Below, one piece after another: positions 35,401 through 48,582 of a DNA stretch of 64,000 bases (its first letter is position 1; each line of letters starts with the position of its first letter). The position numbers and the translations under genes were made by a program. The stretch lies in assembly GCA_024699855.1 (NCBI GenBank), contig JAMPIQ010000002.1:10974001-11038000 (forward strand), in the 5' to 3' direction. The stretch comes from Aphelenchoides besseyi. Lineage: Eukaryota > Nematoda > Chromadorea > Rhabditida > Aphelenchoididae. The notes beneath the pieces are model-generated. The model was not told the origin of the DNA. It made no database searches and saw nothing but the letters and a program-made list of their open reading frames with translations.

Positions 35401-36251
35401 TTCCGATCTCAGATCAACAATCGAGCTTTGATTTCGTACTTCCAGCAATTGCGAATTCAAATCAGCATTTTGCTTTTCTATAGCCGTCAATTTCTCTCGC
35501 ATTTCTTCAATCTCTTGAGCTAAGGCACTATTTTCTTGAAGCAGTTTCGTCTCGACTTGTTTGGCATTCGATGAAACATTATTCTGCAATTCAAAAGCCT
35601 CAAAAATGTTCGTTGAAGTATTGTCGTATAATTCAACTTGCTTCCAACTCACTTGTTTTGCTTCCTGTTGAATTGCTTCAAGTTTTTTTGTTGCCTGTAA
35701 CTTTGAATTGTCTACTCCATTACACGCTGTATTTGTTACCTCATGGTACTTAGCGATCCAATTACACAATTCTGCGTCTTTTTGCTCGAGTGCTTGATGA
35801 CTTTGAGCTTTGCATTCGGCCACTTTGATTGTCATTTCTTCCTGCGCTTTTGTAAGCCGTTGACTCCACTCGGATTCCCGTTGATCAATACGTGCCTTCC
35901 ATTCTTTACTGAGTTTGTGTTCAATTGCCGCTGTCTGCAGAGAAAATGAATGCAAAAATCCGACGATCAACCCACCTGTTCATCAACAGTTTTTTGTTGT
36001 GGCGTAGTTGGAGTTGTTTCATCGTTTGTCTACAAGCTTACAATCATTTTGAGCTCCAATTCAAACCCACATCATCTAAGCTAACTAAGTCGGCGGAGAT
36101 AGACGATGTGGAAGCGTTGCTCGAAATGTTATCGTTCAGCACCTATAAGTTAACAAAATTCATTCGACCCATAGAATCGATGGCTACCTGGAAGTTCTCT
36201 TTCAATTTGTTCGCTTCGTCCTGCAGACGATTTTTTAAACCCTTGAACATG
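32453..36251 (-). CDS. GRIP-domain golgin (Golgin-245/97 type)
   Basis: A protein of roughly 1,090 residues from about twelve exons; the largest run at about 32900-34490 and 35294-35939. It starts MFKGLKNRLQDEANKLKE, the MF-x-x-LK start shared by GRIP golgins. A short Ser/Thr-rich part follows, then about 900 residues of near-continuous coiled coil rich in Glu, Lys, Gln and Leu. The C-terminus is a GRIP domain: LEYVQNIVYKYLMNKDT, with the conserved Tyr and hydrophobic helices, then VRVIAAATGMN. The GRIP domain binds ARL1-GTP on the trans-Golgi network and the coiled coil captures vesicles. Exact orthology among Golgin-97, Golgin-245, GCC88 and GCC185 is not settled. Long open frames on the other strand here are composition shadows. 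Confidence 0.88.
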
Positions 36252-36972
36252 CTAGCGGAAAGTTTATTTATGCAGATTCAGAATGAAGACGGTGGTTACG
36301 AATAGAAAGCTTCTCAGTTCAATAGAATTCTTTGCATGATTTTACAACGATTATTACCACGTTCTTTTCTGCCGTCAATTCCATGTTAAAACGCCAAGAC
36401 ACGTTTTGCGAACTTTGTTTTCTGCTCTAAACCCTTGATATGTTTAACCGCAGTTTTCTTGTGTATACTTTTACCGTGACCAAACGAAGATTATATTTCC
36501 TGTTGATTAGTTTGTGCGATGTTAGCAAGTTTTATCGTAAGAGTCAACAGTGACAAGCAAAGTAAGTCGATGAAAACTGTATTTTTCTTTTGGGCGCAAC
36601 ACTCATTCAAAGCTTTCTACATCAAAGAAATTACCTTGTAGTATTTTCGTCCTCTAAACACGCTTGTAAATTTGAATTGGTTTTGCATTGTAAATGAAAT
36701 CGAACGCTCTTTCTGCATCGGTATAAAATCACTTGCTTGATCTTATCGCCTCGGTTTTCTCTGCAAAAAAACTCACAATCATGGGAACGGGAGGTGGTAG
36801 AGCGCTGAATGGGTTTCATCGAACGATCATGTAGACGAAGAGCATTGTCTCGTTATCAAACACAAACCGCGTACTACTTCAATTGGCGATTTTAATGAGA
36901 TTGTCGGACGTTTTGTTAGATTGACTTTAAGGCTTTAAAATGTTGAATCCACTAAGCGACGTTTCTTTTCAG
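36252..36972. other. Intergenic, divergent
   Basis: Shared upstream region of the golgin (-) and the cyclotransferase (+). No coding pattern seen. The downstream ATG is directly preceded by GTTTCTTTTCAG, an acceptor-like site. Confidence 0.4.
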
Positions 36973-37653
36973 ATGTCCGAGTTTTACGTTTTCGTTTACG
37001 GAACTCTAAAGAAAGGAGAACCAAACGAATTGGTGAAGATTTGAATTAATTACGTTAAATTGAGTGGTTTAAGGTTATGGCAGATGGTGAAGGCGGAAGA
37101 TCAAAGTTTGTTGGTTTTGCGGAAACTTTTCGTCCGTTTCCGCTGATCGTTTCAACTCAATTCAACATCCCGTTTCTTTTGAAAGATCCGGGAAAAGGAA
37201 AAAGTGAATTGCAACAATGTTTTTTGTTATTTCAATTCATTTCAGAAATCACCGGCGAAGTATACATCGTTAATGAGGAAAAGTTGAAAGCTCTTGATGA
37301 ATTGGAAAATCGTAAGTATGTTTGGGGTGTTTTTATTTTTGACGTTATTTTTGTACTCAGACCCTCATTTCTATGTGCGCGATCTGGAAACCGTTGTGTT
37401 AAGTGAAACCGGCGAGACGAAAGAAGTTTGGATTTATATGCTTCCCGAGTGGAGAGAGGAACTTCTTTTGAACGGCTCCGAGTTCTTGGCCTCGTACAAC
37501 AGCGAAGGAGCTCACAATCGGAAATACGTGGACAGGTAGGCAGTTAAAGATCTAAAAACCCGACCGGCGGTTAAATTGGTTTTCTTAAGATATTTGCGCA
37601 CTCAAAATACCGGGCACACACTAATTGTTGAGGTGCGACAACCGAGAACCTAA
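36973..37653 (+). CDS. Gamma-glutamylamine cyclotransferase (GGACT-like)
   Basis: Five exons: the first is 36973-37032, the second begins near 37075, the third near 37247, the fourth at about 37362 and the last near 37592; together about 160 residues. The start FYVFVYGTLKKGEPNE is the substrate-pocket signature of the gamma-glutamyl cyclotransferase fold. ITGEVYIVNEEKLKALDELE follows the GGACT pattern, and its last Glu matches the catalytic acid of GGACT. These enzymes release 5-oxoproline from gamma-glutamyl-epsilon-lysine (transglutaminase crosslink remnants). The end is uncertain: either the stop at 37651-37653, or a splice at about 37631 that ends the protein a few residues earlier. The ATG directly follows an acceptor-like CAG. 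Confidence 0.85.
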
Positions 37654-38027
37654 AGCTTGGTGTATTTCAGTGAGAACTGCGAGACTTACGAAGACTTGTA
37701 CCAATGACAATCGCATTCCAAATTGAATTCTTGTAAGTACGCTTTTTATTACGTTGATTTGTATTTCGTGTTTTTGAGTTTAAACGTATAGTTAGATGTT
37801 GTTGGTTTTGTATGATTGATAAATAGTAAATTATTGAGTTTTTATTCTGTTGATCTTCAGCTGTGTTATTGTCATTAACTATCTATGGTCAATTATTTCA
37901 AATCTGATTTCTTATTTTAACAGAAGATTTGTTGTCAACGTTCAATTTCGAAGCGTTGATGGTCGAAACTTTGTTAGTCAACGTATGAAGCGATTTCGTT
38001 TGCATTGTATCATCCACGTTCGCGCTC

Positions 38028-38739
38028 ATGACGGCTTCGAGCGTTGCAAACGCTGTTTCGCCGATCTATTGCTATAACATCAAGAACAATGTACGTTTCT
38101 TTGTTGGATGAAAGTCAAAAGATCTGTTTAGCAACCTCTCAAGCAACCGCTTTACCTTAATGAGTTTAATGGTCAACTCAAGCGTGCGCATCAGCTTGAC
38201 AATAACGATAATCTCGACAAAAGCCAAAGGGTTGAGTCGATTTCGAACGCATTCAAAGAAACTTCCCAGCGACTTTTCGATGTCACGAGCACAACGGCCA
38301 AATTGGATTTGTCTCAGGAAAGCAAGTCGCGTAGACAAACTCAAAGAAATTGGAGCATCACAAAGCTTTACAACATCAAAGACGGACGAGTAGAGAAGAT
38401 TCGTACTGAAGATCAAATAGAACGAGAAAAGAAGTTGCGGAAGATACGGCCGATTAAAACCAAGGTTCCAACATACGTAAGTCATTGAAAAGATTTTGTT
38501 ATCTTCTCTTAAACTTTCAGATCGATCCCGAAGTTTCGGAGTGGCGATTGATGGTTCAAGAGCACGAATGTGTTTGGCAAAAAGTAAGCGAAATGTAAGA
38601 TCGATGAGTTAATTCGCATTTCAAGGTTGTTTTACGTTATCAATGGGAACCAGAATTTGATGTCAGATTTTCCGAAGAAGACGAGCAGATCATAGAGCCG
38701 GTCAGCTTCTTTAGCGAGGAAGAAGAAGATTGTTTTTAG
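38028..38739 (+). CDS. Uncharacterised protein with acidic tail
   Basis: Four exons (38028-38090, 38132-38476, 38521-38583, 38626-38739) join in phase into 194 residues. The middle is strongly basic (EREKKLRKIRPIKTK). A Trp-rich segment follows (EWRLMVQEHECVWQK, then LRYQWEPEFD), and the last 25 residues are acidic (SFFSEEEEDCF). No signal peptide or TM. The basic-then-acidic layout suggests a nuclear or RNA-associated adaptor, but I recognise no family and the role is unknown. It lies 375 bp after the cyclotransferase stop. Confidence 0.7.
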
Positions 38740-39346
38740 CGTCTTTTCGAATTATATCGCTCAATCCGCATAATTTATTCAAACGGTGTCCAGCTCCTCA
38801 ATCCTTAATTCCTATTTCTTTCTGCATTATATATCATTGACAATTGAAATCTCGATATTTATTCGTGCCTATTACTGTTTCTGATTTCCATCTTATTTAT
38901 CAGTGCTACTTATCTTGTTCAGCCATTACATCTGCCAAAAAACAATGCAGGAACAAAACCCATGTATAAAATAGTTACAAGTCCTGAAATTCGATTCGAC
39001 CAAAGTAATTACTGTCAACTGATGTATGAAAAGAGTAGGTGCGAATTATTCACAAACGTTAGATAACCTCTGATGTCATGTCAGTGGTCGTCGGAAACTT
39101 CAATTCATCTTCTAAAACACCACGAACTCAGCGAACAACTGTGCTTTCACTTACTCCAGTACATTAACTGTGATTGAAAGATCTTGAGTTCACATTTTGT
39201 ATTAATGATAAAAACGTTCAATCACTCGAATATTCAAATTAGCATAAAACTCAGGACTATAAAAGCAGTAAACTTAAAAACGAAAAATCATTCGTCCGTC
39301 GTGAAAACATCAAACGAACTTTTCGTCTTCCGTTCTACGCACCATT
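38740..39346. other. Intergenic
   Basis: AT-rich upstream region of the casein-kinase-like gene. No coding pattern. GACTATAAAAG at about 39251 is a TATA-box candidate, about 95 bp before that gene's ATG. Confidence 0.45.
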
Positions 39347-40397
39347 ATGGCTCAAGAACTCGTCCAATTGAGTCCGGGCACTCAAGTCGAACGCTGGACC
39401 ATCATCAAGAAGCTGGGTGAAGGTGGTTTTGGTGAGTTCGTCCGATCAATTGCCATCAAATTCATTTTCCTTCTTTTCAGGCGCCGTCTACAAGGTCTCG
39501 GATGCAACCGGCGAGTACGCACTCAAAGTCGAAGGAGTGAACGAACAAATCCAAGTGCTTAAAATGGAGGTATTTGTCTTGAACGAGTTGTCCAAGCGCG
39601 GAAATCGACACTTCTGCAAGATTGAAGACAAGGGTCGTTACGGCAATTTTAACTTTGTCGTGATGACTTTGGTTGGAAAGTCGCTCCAGGATTTGCGCAA
39701 AGAAGGTCCCGGTCAACACTTGTCCATGGGAACGGCGATTGGCTGTGGAATTCAGTGCTTGGAGGCGTTGGAGGATCTGCATGCCATCGGCTACCTGCAT
39801 CGTGACGTGAAGCCCGGAAACTACACAATCGGTCGCGTGGAATTGGGTGAACAACGCAAGGTCTACATTCTTGATTTCGGCATGTGTCGCAAGTTTACCA
39901 ACGAGCAAGGAGTTATTCGCAAGCCACGTCAAGCTGCCGGTTTTCGTGGTACGGTTCGTTACGCTCCAATCTCCTGTCATCTTCAACGTGAACTCTGCCG
40001 CAAGGACGATGTGGAGACCTGGTGAGTTCTTTCACCATTTTTCTGACGTTCTTCTGCTTTCAGGGTTTACATGATTGTTGAGTTGGCCACCGGAAGTTTG
40101 CCGTGGAAGAACGTTCAGGACATGAATCAAGTTGGCGAGTACAAGAAACGTTGTCGTCAAGAACCGTTCATCAAGGAGCTTTTTGGTGGTTGTCCGCGTG
40201 AATTTGTTGAAATCATGCAATACACGGACGCTCTCAAGTACTACGACGCTCCCAATTATCAGCAAATTTACGGTCTCATGCGTCGTGCATTCACTTCAAT
40301 GGGTGTTCAAGAGTTTCCGTAAATTACTACTTCTCTAATTATTTCTCATCTTTCAATTTTCAGATACGATTGGGAGAAGCCGGCGGGCGCATTCTGA
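39347..40397 (+). CDS. CK1/TTBK-type protein kinase
   Basis: Four exons (39347-39431, 39481-40021, 40064-40318, 40364-40397) join in phase into 304 residues, nearly all kinase domain. Seen: LGEGGFGAVYKV, ALKVE (the Lys-Val-Glu of CK1-like kinases), HRDVKPGNY in the catalytic loop, LDFGMCRKF as DFG, GTVRYAP replacing APE, and DDVETWVYMIVELATGSLPW. The last two resemble tau-tubulin kinases and the expanded nematode CK1 families. All catalytic residues are present. Codon choice looks more GC-rich and biased than its neighbours, which fits high expression and explains a long antisense open frame. AATAAA at about 40579 may serve this gene. Confidence 0.93.
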
Positions 40398-40590
40398 TGT
40401 TGAGCGTTGCAAAACTCGCATTCTTCTATTTGTCCTCTTTGTCTTCTGTTGCCCCAATAAACAATTCTGATCTAAGGCGACCGTACACTAAAACTCAAGG
40501 AAGTCTGCGCAGAGAAATCTCTAGTAGAGAACAGAAGATTTTCTCATCAATAGAATTATATTTATTAGAATATAAGCAATAAAATAAGTT

Positions 40591-43631
<3,041 letters not shown>

Positions 43632-45893
43632 TAAGTGGGGACGAATCGAAATGAGTTCGTAATGTCAGAAAGTAAAAGCTCTTAGATCCATGACAAACCG
43701 TAAAAGTTCATAAAACTAGAATTCAGAGAAATTAACCGTTCAATTAACGTTCCAATGGTCGGAATTTTCGGAAACTTCGAAAAGAAACTTCTGAATTTGT
43801 TCGCGTCTGTGAAAGTGAAGAAAACTTGGATGAAGGGAAAAGTCGTTTGTTGGTGCGGACTAATCGAGAAAGACGTTTCAAGAGTTAACTGAGTAAAAAT
43901 TGCGAAACAAAAATGTCAACTAAGTTTCTTTTGAGATCAACTCAAAATGACGATTTCAAACCGAAGTTCGCAACTGAATGAGCTTCTGCACAAACAGTGA
44001 ACGTCGAACATTCGTCTGCGACACTCCGGTTAATATCAGTCGATGACAGTAAAAACGTGTAGTGTGTTGGCACGATTAACCCACCGCTTGCGGAATGAAT
44101 AGACCTCGAATACGAACAATCACGACTTGTTGTGCGGATGGAGCTTCTTGACGTCATTTCACTTTGATGTTATGACGATGCGAATGAAAAGCCGGCGATT
44201 GCGAAAGAAACTATTTACAAGATTGTAAAATGCTTTCCGAGATCTTCAGACCAATGCTCAAGTTCTCATCATAAACACCACGATTAGAAGATTAAAGAGC
44301 TTTCAATTTGCAAAACAGTTGCCGTTACGAACGTCCAAAGAAAAGCAATTAAAATGAGTTAATGCAAAGTTTCGAACGCGAATAATTTGCACGTATCGCA
44401 ACTGAACCATGTGGATTGATTGTGAATTTGAATTCAAAAACGCGTAAATATTCTATCAACTCTTGCCGTAGATGAGATACGAGAATGTAATTGCAAATCG
44501 TTACGCGTCGATGAGTAGCAATCTATCCGGCCACAAAACACATTGGTTCTGGTAGAAAGGAATCAACTTCCGTCAGCCATTTATCTCGATTTAATTGCTG
44601 AATGACTTTGAAAAGTCGACCCACTTACTAATCAGCTGTTTTCGGATCGAAAGGAATAAAAAGCGAAAACATGGAGAGTGAAGAGCCGAACAAACTTGTG
44701 TTTACGACGCCAAACAGGAACGATCGCCACCTGAACACGATCTTTTATTATGAATTGAACTTCCGTATCAATCAACATGTCCGACCACGTTGTTTATGAT
44801 TGAACAAAAACCTTTTTGCCAACTACGGAGCATCCCAAACTGTCGAATGCTCATCCACTACTAAGAACGGGAAAGTTCAAATAAAACACCATTTACTTTA
44901 TCGAAACAGTCATGGCAAACGAACGAGTAAATGTGTAAATAGGTCCGGAGTGCAAGAAGGTGGTGGTCATTAGTTCGAAGTCATGGCTCGTCGCCATCTT
45001 GCAGAAGAAATGGGAAGCTGTTTTGAAGCATCTCGTTAAGATCTTAATGGCGGGGGATTAACACCACCCGACCCACTGTTTTGATTATTCATCTTTTACG
45101 CGCAGTTAAGAAGTTTTATTCCTTCTGTTAGTGTTACGCAAACTCTCAATTTCACTTCTAAACATCAGTTGAGTCTTTTGCGTAAAAACGGTAAAAAGTA
45201 ACAAGTACGAAGTGGAAGACGACAAAGAATATAACTCTCAGCTCATCACAGATTAAAAACGCTACTTTCTGACCGGCTGCCCAAGGTGTACGACGTACGA
45301 GGAATAACTCAGGACGTTTTATATTCTCCTTTAGAACTCATAGGCTGTCGCAATTAGATAATCACATTGTTAGATATTTTCGGTTTAATTGCGGTTTACG
45401 TGCGTTATGAGAATGCAACTTTAATCGACTTGGTTCTAATCAAAACTTCATGCATATGTTTGTTCAAGTTTTAGGGTTAAGCAAACTTCTTTGTTTGCTA
45501 ATGAACGATTGGTTTCTGTTGTTGTTTGTTTCCACGGAACGTTTGAGCACTAGAAGCGAACACATGTGCAAAATAATTACACGACCTCCGTTTCAAAGTG
45601 CAATTAATTTCCATTTATTCGATTTACTGTCCGCATTATAGACGAAGAAACACTGCGTTTTAAAGTTTTATTGAGAAAAAGAACAGGATCGATCGCAATT
45701 GGTCAATTGGCAAACTTCGTGAGCAATTAGAACCCACGTAATGAGCCGAAGCTCTTTCGGCGTCTAAAAACGGAAACAGCTGATAATAAATATTGCGGTT
45801 TGAAAAGATTAAGCAATTTGTATATAAGTTAAAAAGTCCAGAGTACAAACAATGCAAACACCATAACTGAAGGCACATGACAACAACCACTTA
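43632..45893. other. Large intergenic region
   Basis: About 2.3 kb upstream of the phosphatase and downstream of ARPC1. Short ORFs occur (for example 43942-44157 on the minus strand, Ser/Thr-rich) but none has a motif or neighbouring exon. No repeat seen. Confidence 0.4.
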
Positions 45894-47372
45894 CTACGAA
45901 AGTAGCCTTCGAATGGCAACTTCCGCAGACCCATCAATTTTGTTCATCATCTTAGGCGCTTCCCTAAAATTAAACAAGTAATTATAATCACGTAACTTCA
46001 TCAAATTGTTCATACAACCAAATTACAGACTAAACGCAAGTCCCACCTTCAAATCCCAAACAGCAATAATCCCGTCAAGTCCACTGGTTGAAAACTTCGT
46101 GACTCCTTTTGGATTTGTTGCGTAGCGTTTTAACGTTCTGAAAATTAAAGTCAACAAAAAGAAACATTCAATCTCTCACTTGACCGCATTTTGATGTAAA
46201 CTGTTGGGTCGAGAATCGTTTGTGTCTTGAGTTGCAGCTGTTCGATCGATATTGCGGAACATCTTGAATGCGCTGCTTTGCATGTTTTCCTTTTCAACTG
46301 CGGGTGCTCCGATCTTCTTACGAAAAACTGCTTTTCCATCAACAACATCGAACAAAATCGGCGAATATTCATGACCCTGGAAAAGATAAAAATATTTGCA
46401 AGCTTTCAACTTACAATTCCAATAAACGATGTTTCGTCAATCCACAAAAGTGAAGTAAATGGCAAGAATTTATGTTGGACAGTCACCGGCTGTGCTTCGG
46501 CGCCGTTCGTTTTGTTCACAATGTTAATTTCGGATCCTCGAGTCGACCACGCCAATTGATTTCCACTTGGCGAAAATGCCACACTATGAACCCAACCACA
46601 AGTCACAAATTCGGCCAACAGGATTCCAAACGGCAGTTTGGAACCCCAAGGATTCGGTGCCGGTTTATCGTCAACCTTTCGATAGAAATACGTCAAAATG
46701 CAACAAACTTTTTACAAACCTCCTTAATGTAAGTGGAGAATACGAGAACGCGGAAATCTGTCGTTCCAGCAACCACCATCACGTTGTTCGGATGCCAGTC
46801 GATGCACAAGATAGTCGAGTCGATGGACTTCTTGATTTGTTTTGCCACCCACCAATCATTTTCTTTCTCGTAATAACAAACCGAAAGATGACGTGCATGA
46901 GTTCCAACCGTAAATTTGTTCTCTGAACAAAGAAAATTTCTAATCGAAGAGTTTCAGGAATTACCACGTGGTGACCATTTCACGCAACTCAAACCATGTT
47001 GCGATCGAAGAAGCACGAGCTCCGGTTTAAATGTACAATTCGATCCCACCGTCCAAACAAAAGAGTTTTTATCATGCGAACAGGAAACTAAACGATTCGT
47101 CTCGGCTGCCCAATCAAGACCCGTCACACTGAAGTCGTGTTGAGGAAGCTCGTAGATTTGTTTCCAATTTCCACCGTCAAACGAAAATATAAACACCTTC
47201 TCCGCGGAAGATACCGCCAAAACTGAAGCCAAAGTGATTCGTAAAAAGTCGCTTAAATCGCTCACTTACGCGTATTGTCGTGATTGAAGGCGTGTGACAG
47301 GATCGGCCCAATGCCGAGATTCCAGTGTTTAACAAGCGATTTGCTAGGAACGGGTGGTGGGGCACCGTTCAT
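45894..47372 (-). CDS. ARPC1: ARPC1, Arp2/3 complex subunit 1
   Basis: A WD-repeat protein of about 370 residues from some seven exons. Stretches diagnostic of ARPC1: the first blade [95 protein letters not shown] and [16 protein letters not shown]1 is the beta-propeller subunit that holds the Arp2/3 actin nucleator together and contacts the mother filament and WASP proteins. The start at 47372 ([11 protein letters not shown]) is the first ATG in frame. The last exon begins after a CCTAAG acceptor near 45948; using the nearer TTTTAG site would end the protein at once. Confidence 0.95.
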
Positions 47373-47601
47373 GATTGAAAACAACTAATTCAAATATTAA
47401 GTTCAAGATTTAAAGCAGTCAGTGATTCACGAAAATCAACTTCGAGCGACACAACTCGCCGTCGATGCAAAAAGCAAAATTTGGCGGTCGATTCAAACAT
47501 CGATTTTTGACAGTTTTTGTCGCCCGTTTCATTGGTGTGAGTGAATAACTCGATCAATAAACAGTCCGCGAATACCGATCATGAGAACTTAAGAATAAGT
47601 A
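47373..47601. other. Spacer between ARPC1 and the transposon
   Basis: Upstream of ARPC1; no coding pattern. Ends at the TA target dinucleotide of the element. Confidence 0.5.
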
Positions 47602-47838
47602 CAGGATGGCGCAAAATGAATGTCCATGTCCTTTTTGCAATTATCTTGTTAATGAATGCTAATTTTCTGAACAAACCATATATTTTCCAGTTTCCCGTAC
47701 CTTACAGTTGATGATTATGCAAAAATCTTAAGAACCAAAATTTCTCAAAATTCCTCTTACTCCTCCCTTAGTTTCGAATTTCACTTCTTCCTAAAAGTCG
47801 AAAATTTGATGAAAACAATCAGAATTAACAACAAAAAT
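47602..47838 (+). repeat. Left terminal inverted repeat
   Basis: 237 bp, the reverse complement of 48346-48582 with no mismatch noticed. The outer end is CAGGATGGCGCAAAATGAATG. Confidence 0.92.
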
Positions 47839-47975
47839 TGGTGTCTTTCTCGAATAACTCAAACGAAATCAGCGGATTAGTGAGATTGCCGACTTTACAC
47901 AAACTTTCTCTTCGCCGATCGGTACTAGACAGACCGTTCGTTCTGTTCTCGCATTCTTTCCATTCTTTTGTTATC

Positions 47976-48340
47976 ATGGCTTATTTGGATCAACAAAAAG
48001 CCCACTTCGTTCGTATCTTCATCGAGGAGAGATACGAATATCAAAAGTTTGGGTTGCGCGTTGCCGTGAATTTGGTAGCGCAACCGAATCCCGACCGTCA
48101 ATACGGTAAAATGTGGGGATGAAAGTTTTCGGATGACGAGAAGTGTGCATGGCAAAAACAGAAAAGTCAAATCCAGGGGAGGTTCATCTCATAACCAATT
48201 AATTGGTGATCTTTCTTTTCGACCGGTTCGCCCTTCTGATGCAATTGACGATGTTAAAGGAGCATTTGCGGCCAACTAGGCTCGTCCACTTCATAAGTGC
48301 ATTGATGTGAATGGAGGTCAAGTCGAAGTTCGAAGATTCA
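47976..48340 (+). pseudogene. Transposase remnants inside the element
   Basis: An ATG at about 47976 opens a frame reading AYLDQQKAHFVRIFIEER, which resembles the N-terminal helix of helix-turn-helix DNA-binding domains in Tc1/mariner-type transposases. It stops at 48120-48122. A second piece near 48220-48335 reads like a transposase C-terminus (RPLHKCIDVNGGQVEV) and carries an in-frame stop. The catalytic DDE core that should lie between is missing. Confidence 0.5.
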
Positions 48341-48345
48341 TATCG

Positions 48346-48582
48346 ATTTTTGTTGTTAATTCTGATTGTTTTCATCAAATTTTCGACTTTTAGGAAGAAG
48401 TGAAATTCGAAACTAAGGGAGGAGTAAGAGGAATTTTGAGAAATTTTGGTTCTTAAGATTTTTGCATAATCATCAACTGTAAGGTACGGGAAACTGGAAA
48501 ATATATGGTTTGTTCAGAAAATTAGCATTCATTAACAAGATAATTGCAAAAAGGACATGGACATTCATTTTGCGCCATCCTG
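48346..48582 (-). repeat. Right terminal inverted repeat
   Basis: 237 bp, the reverse complement of the left arm. Together the arms could form a long hairpin RNA if transcribed through. Confidence 0.92.

Larger units (their letters stand above)
47602..48582. mobile_element. DNA transposon with long terminal inverted repeats
   Basis: A 981-bp element flanked by TA on both sides (47600-47601 and 48583-48584), as expected for the TA target duplication of the Tc1/mariner superfamily. Both ends begin CAGGATGGCGCAAAATGA. The left repeat runs 47602-47838 and the right 48346-48582, each 237 bp; read side by side they appear identical. The 507-bp interior carries only broken transposase-like pieces, so the copy is non-autonomous and would depend on a transposase elsewhere. 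Identical arms suggest a young insertion or recent conversion between the arms. It lies in intergenic DNA upstream of ARPC1. Confidence 0.9.

Noticed and set aside
39477..39986. A 169-codon antisense ORF inside the CK1/TTBK kinase
   Set aside because: It overlaps a clear kinase exon; the biased GC-rich codons of that exon remove stops on the other strand.
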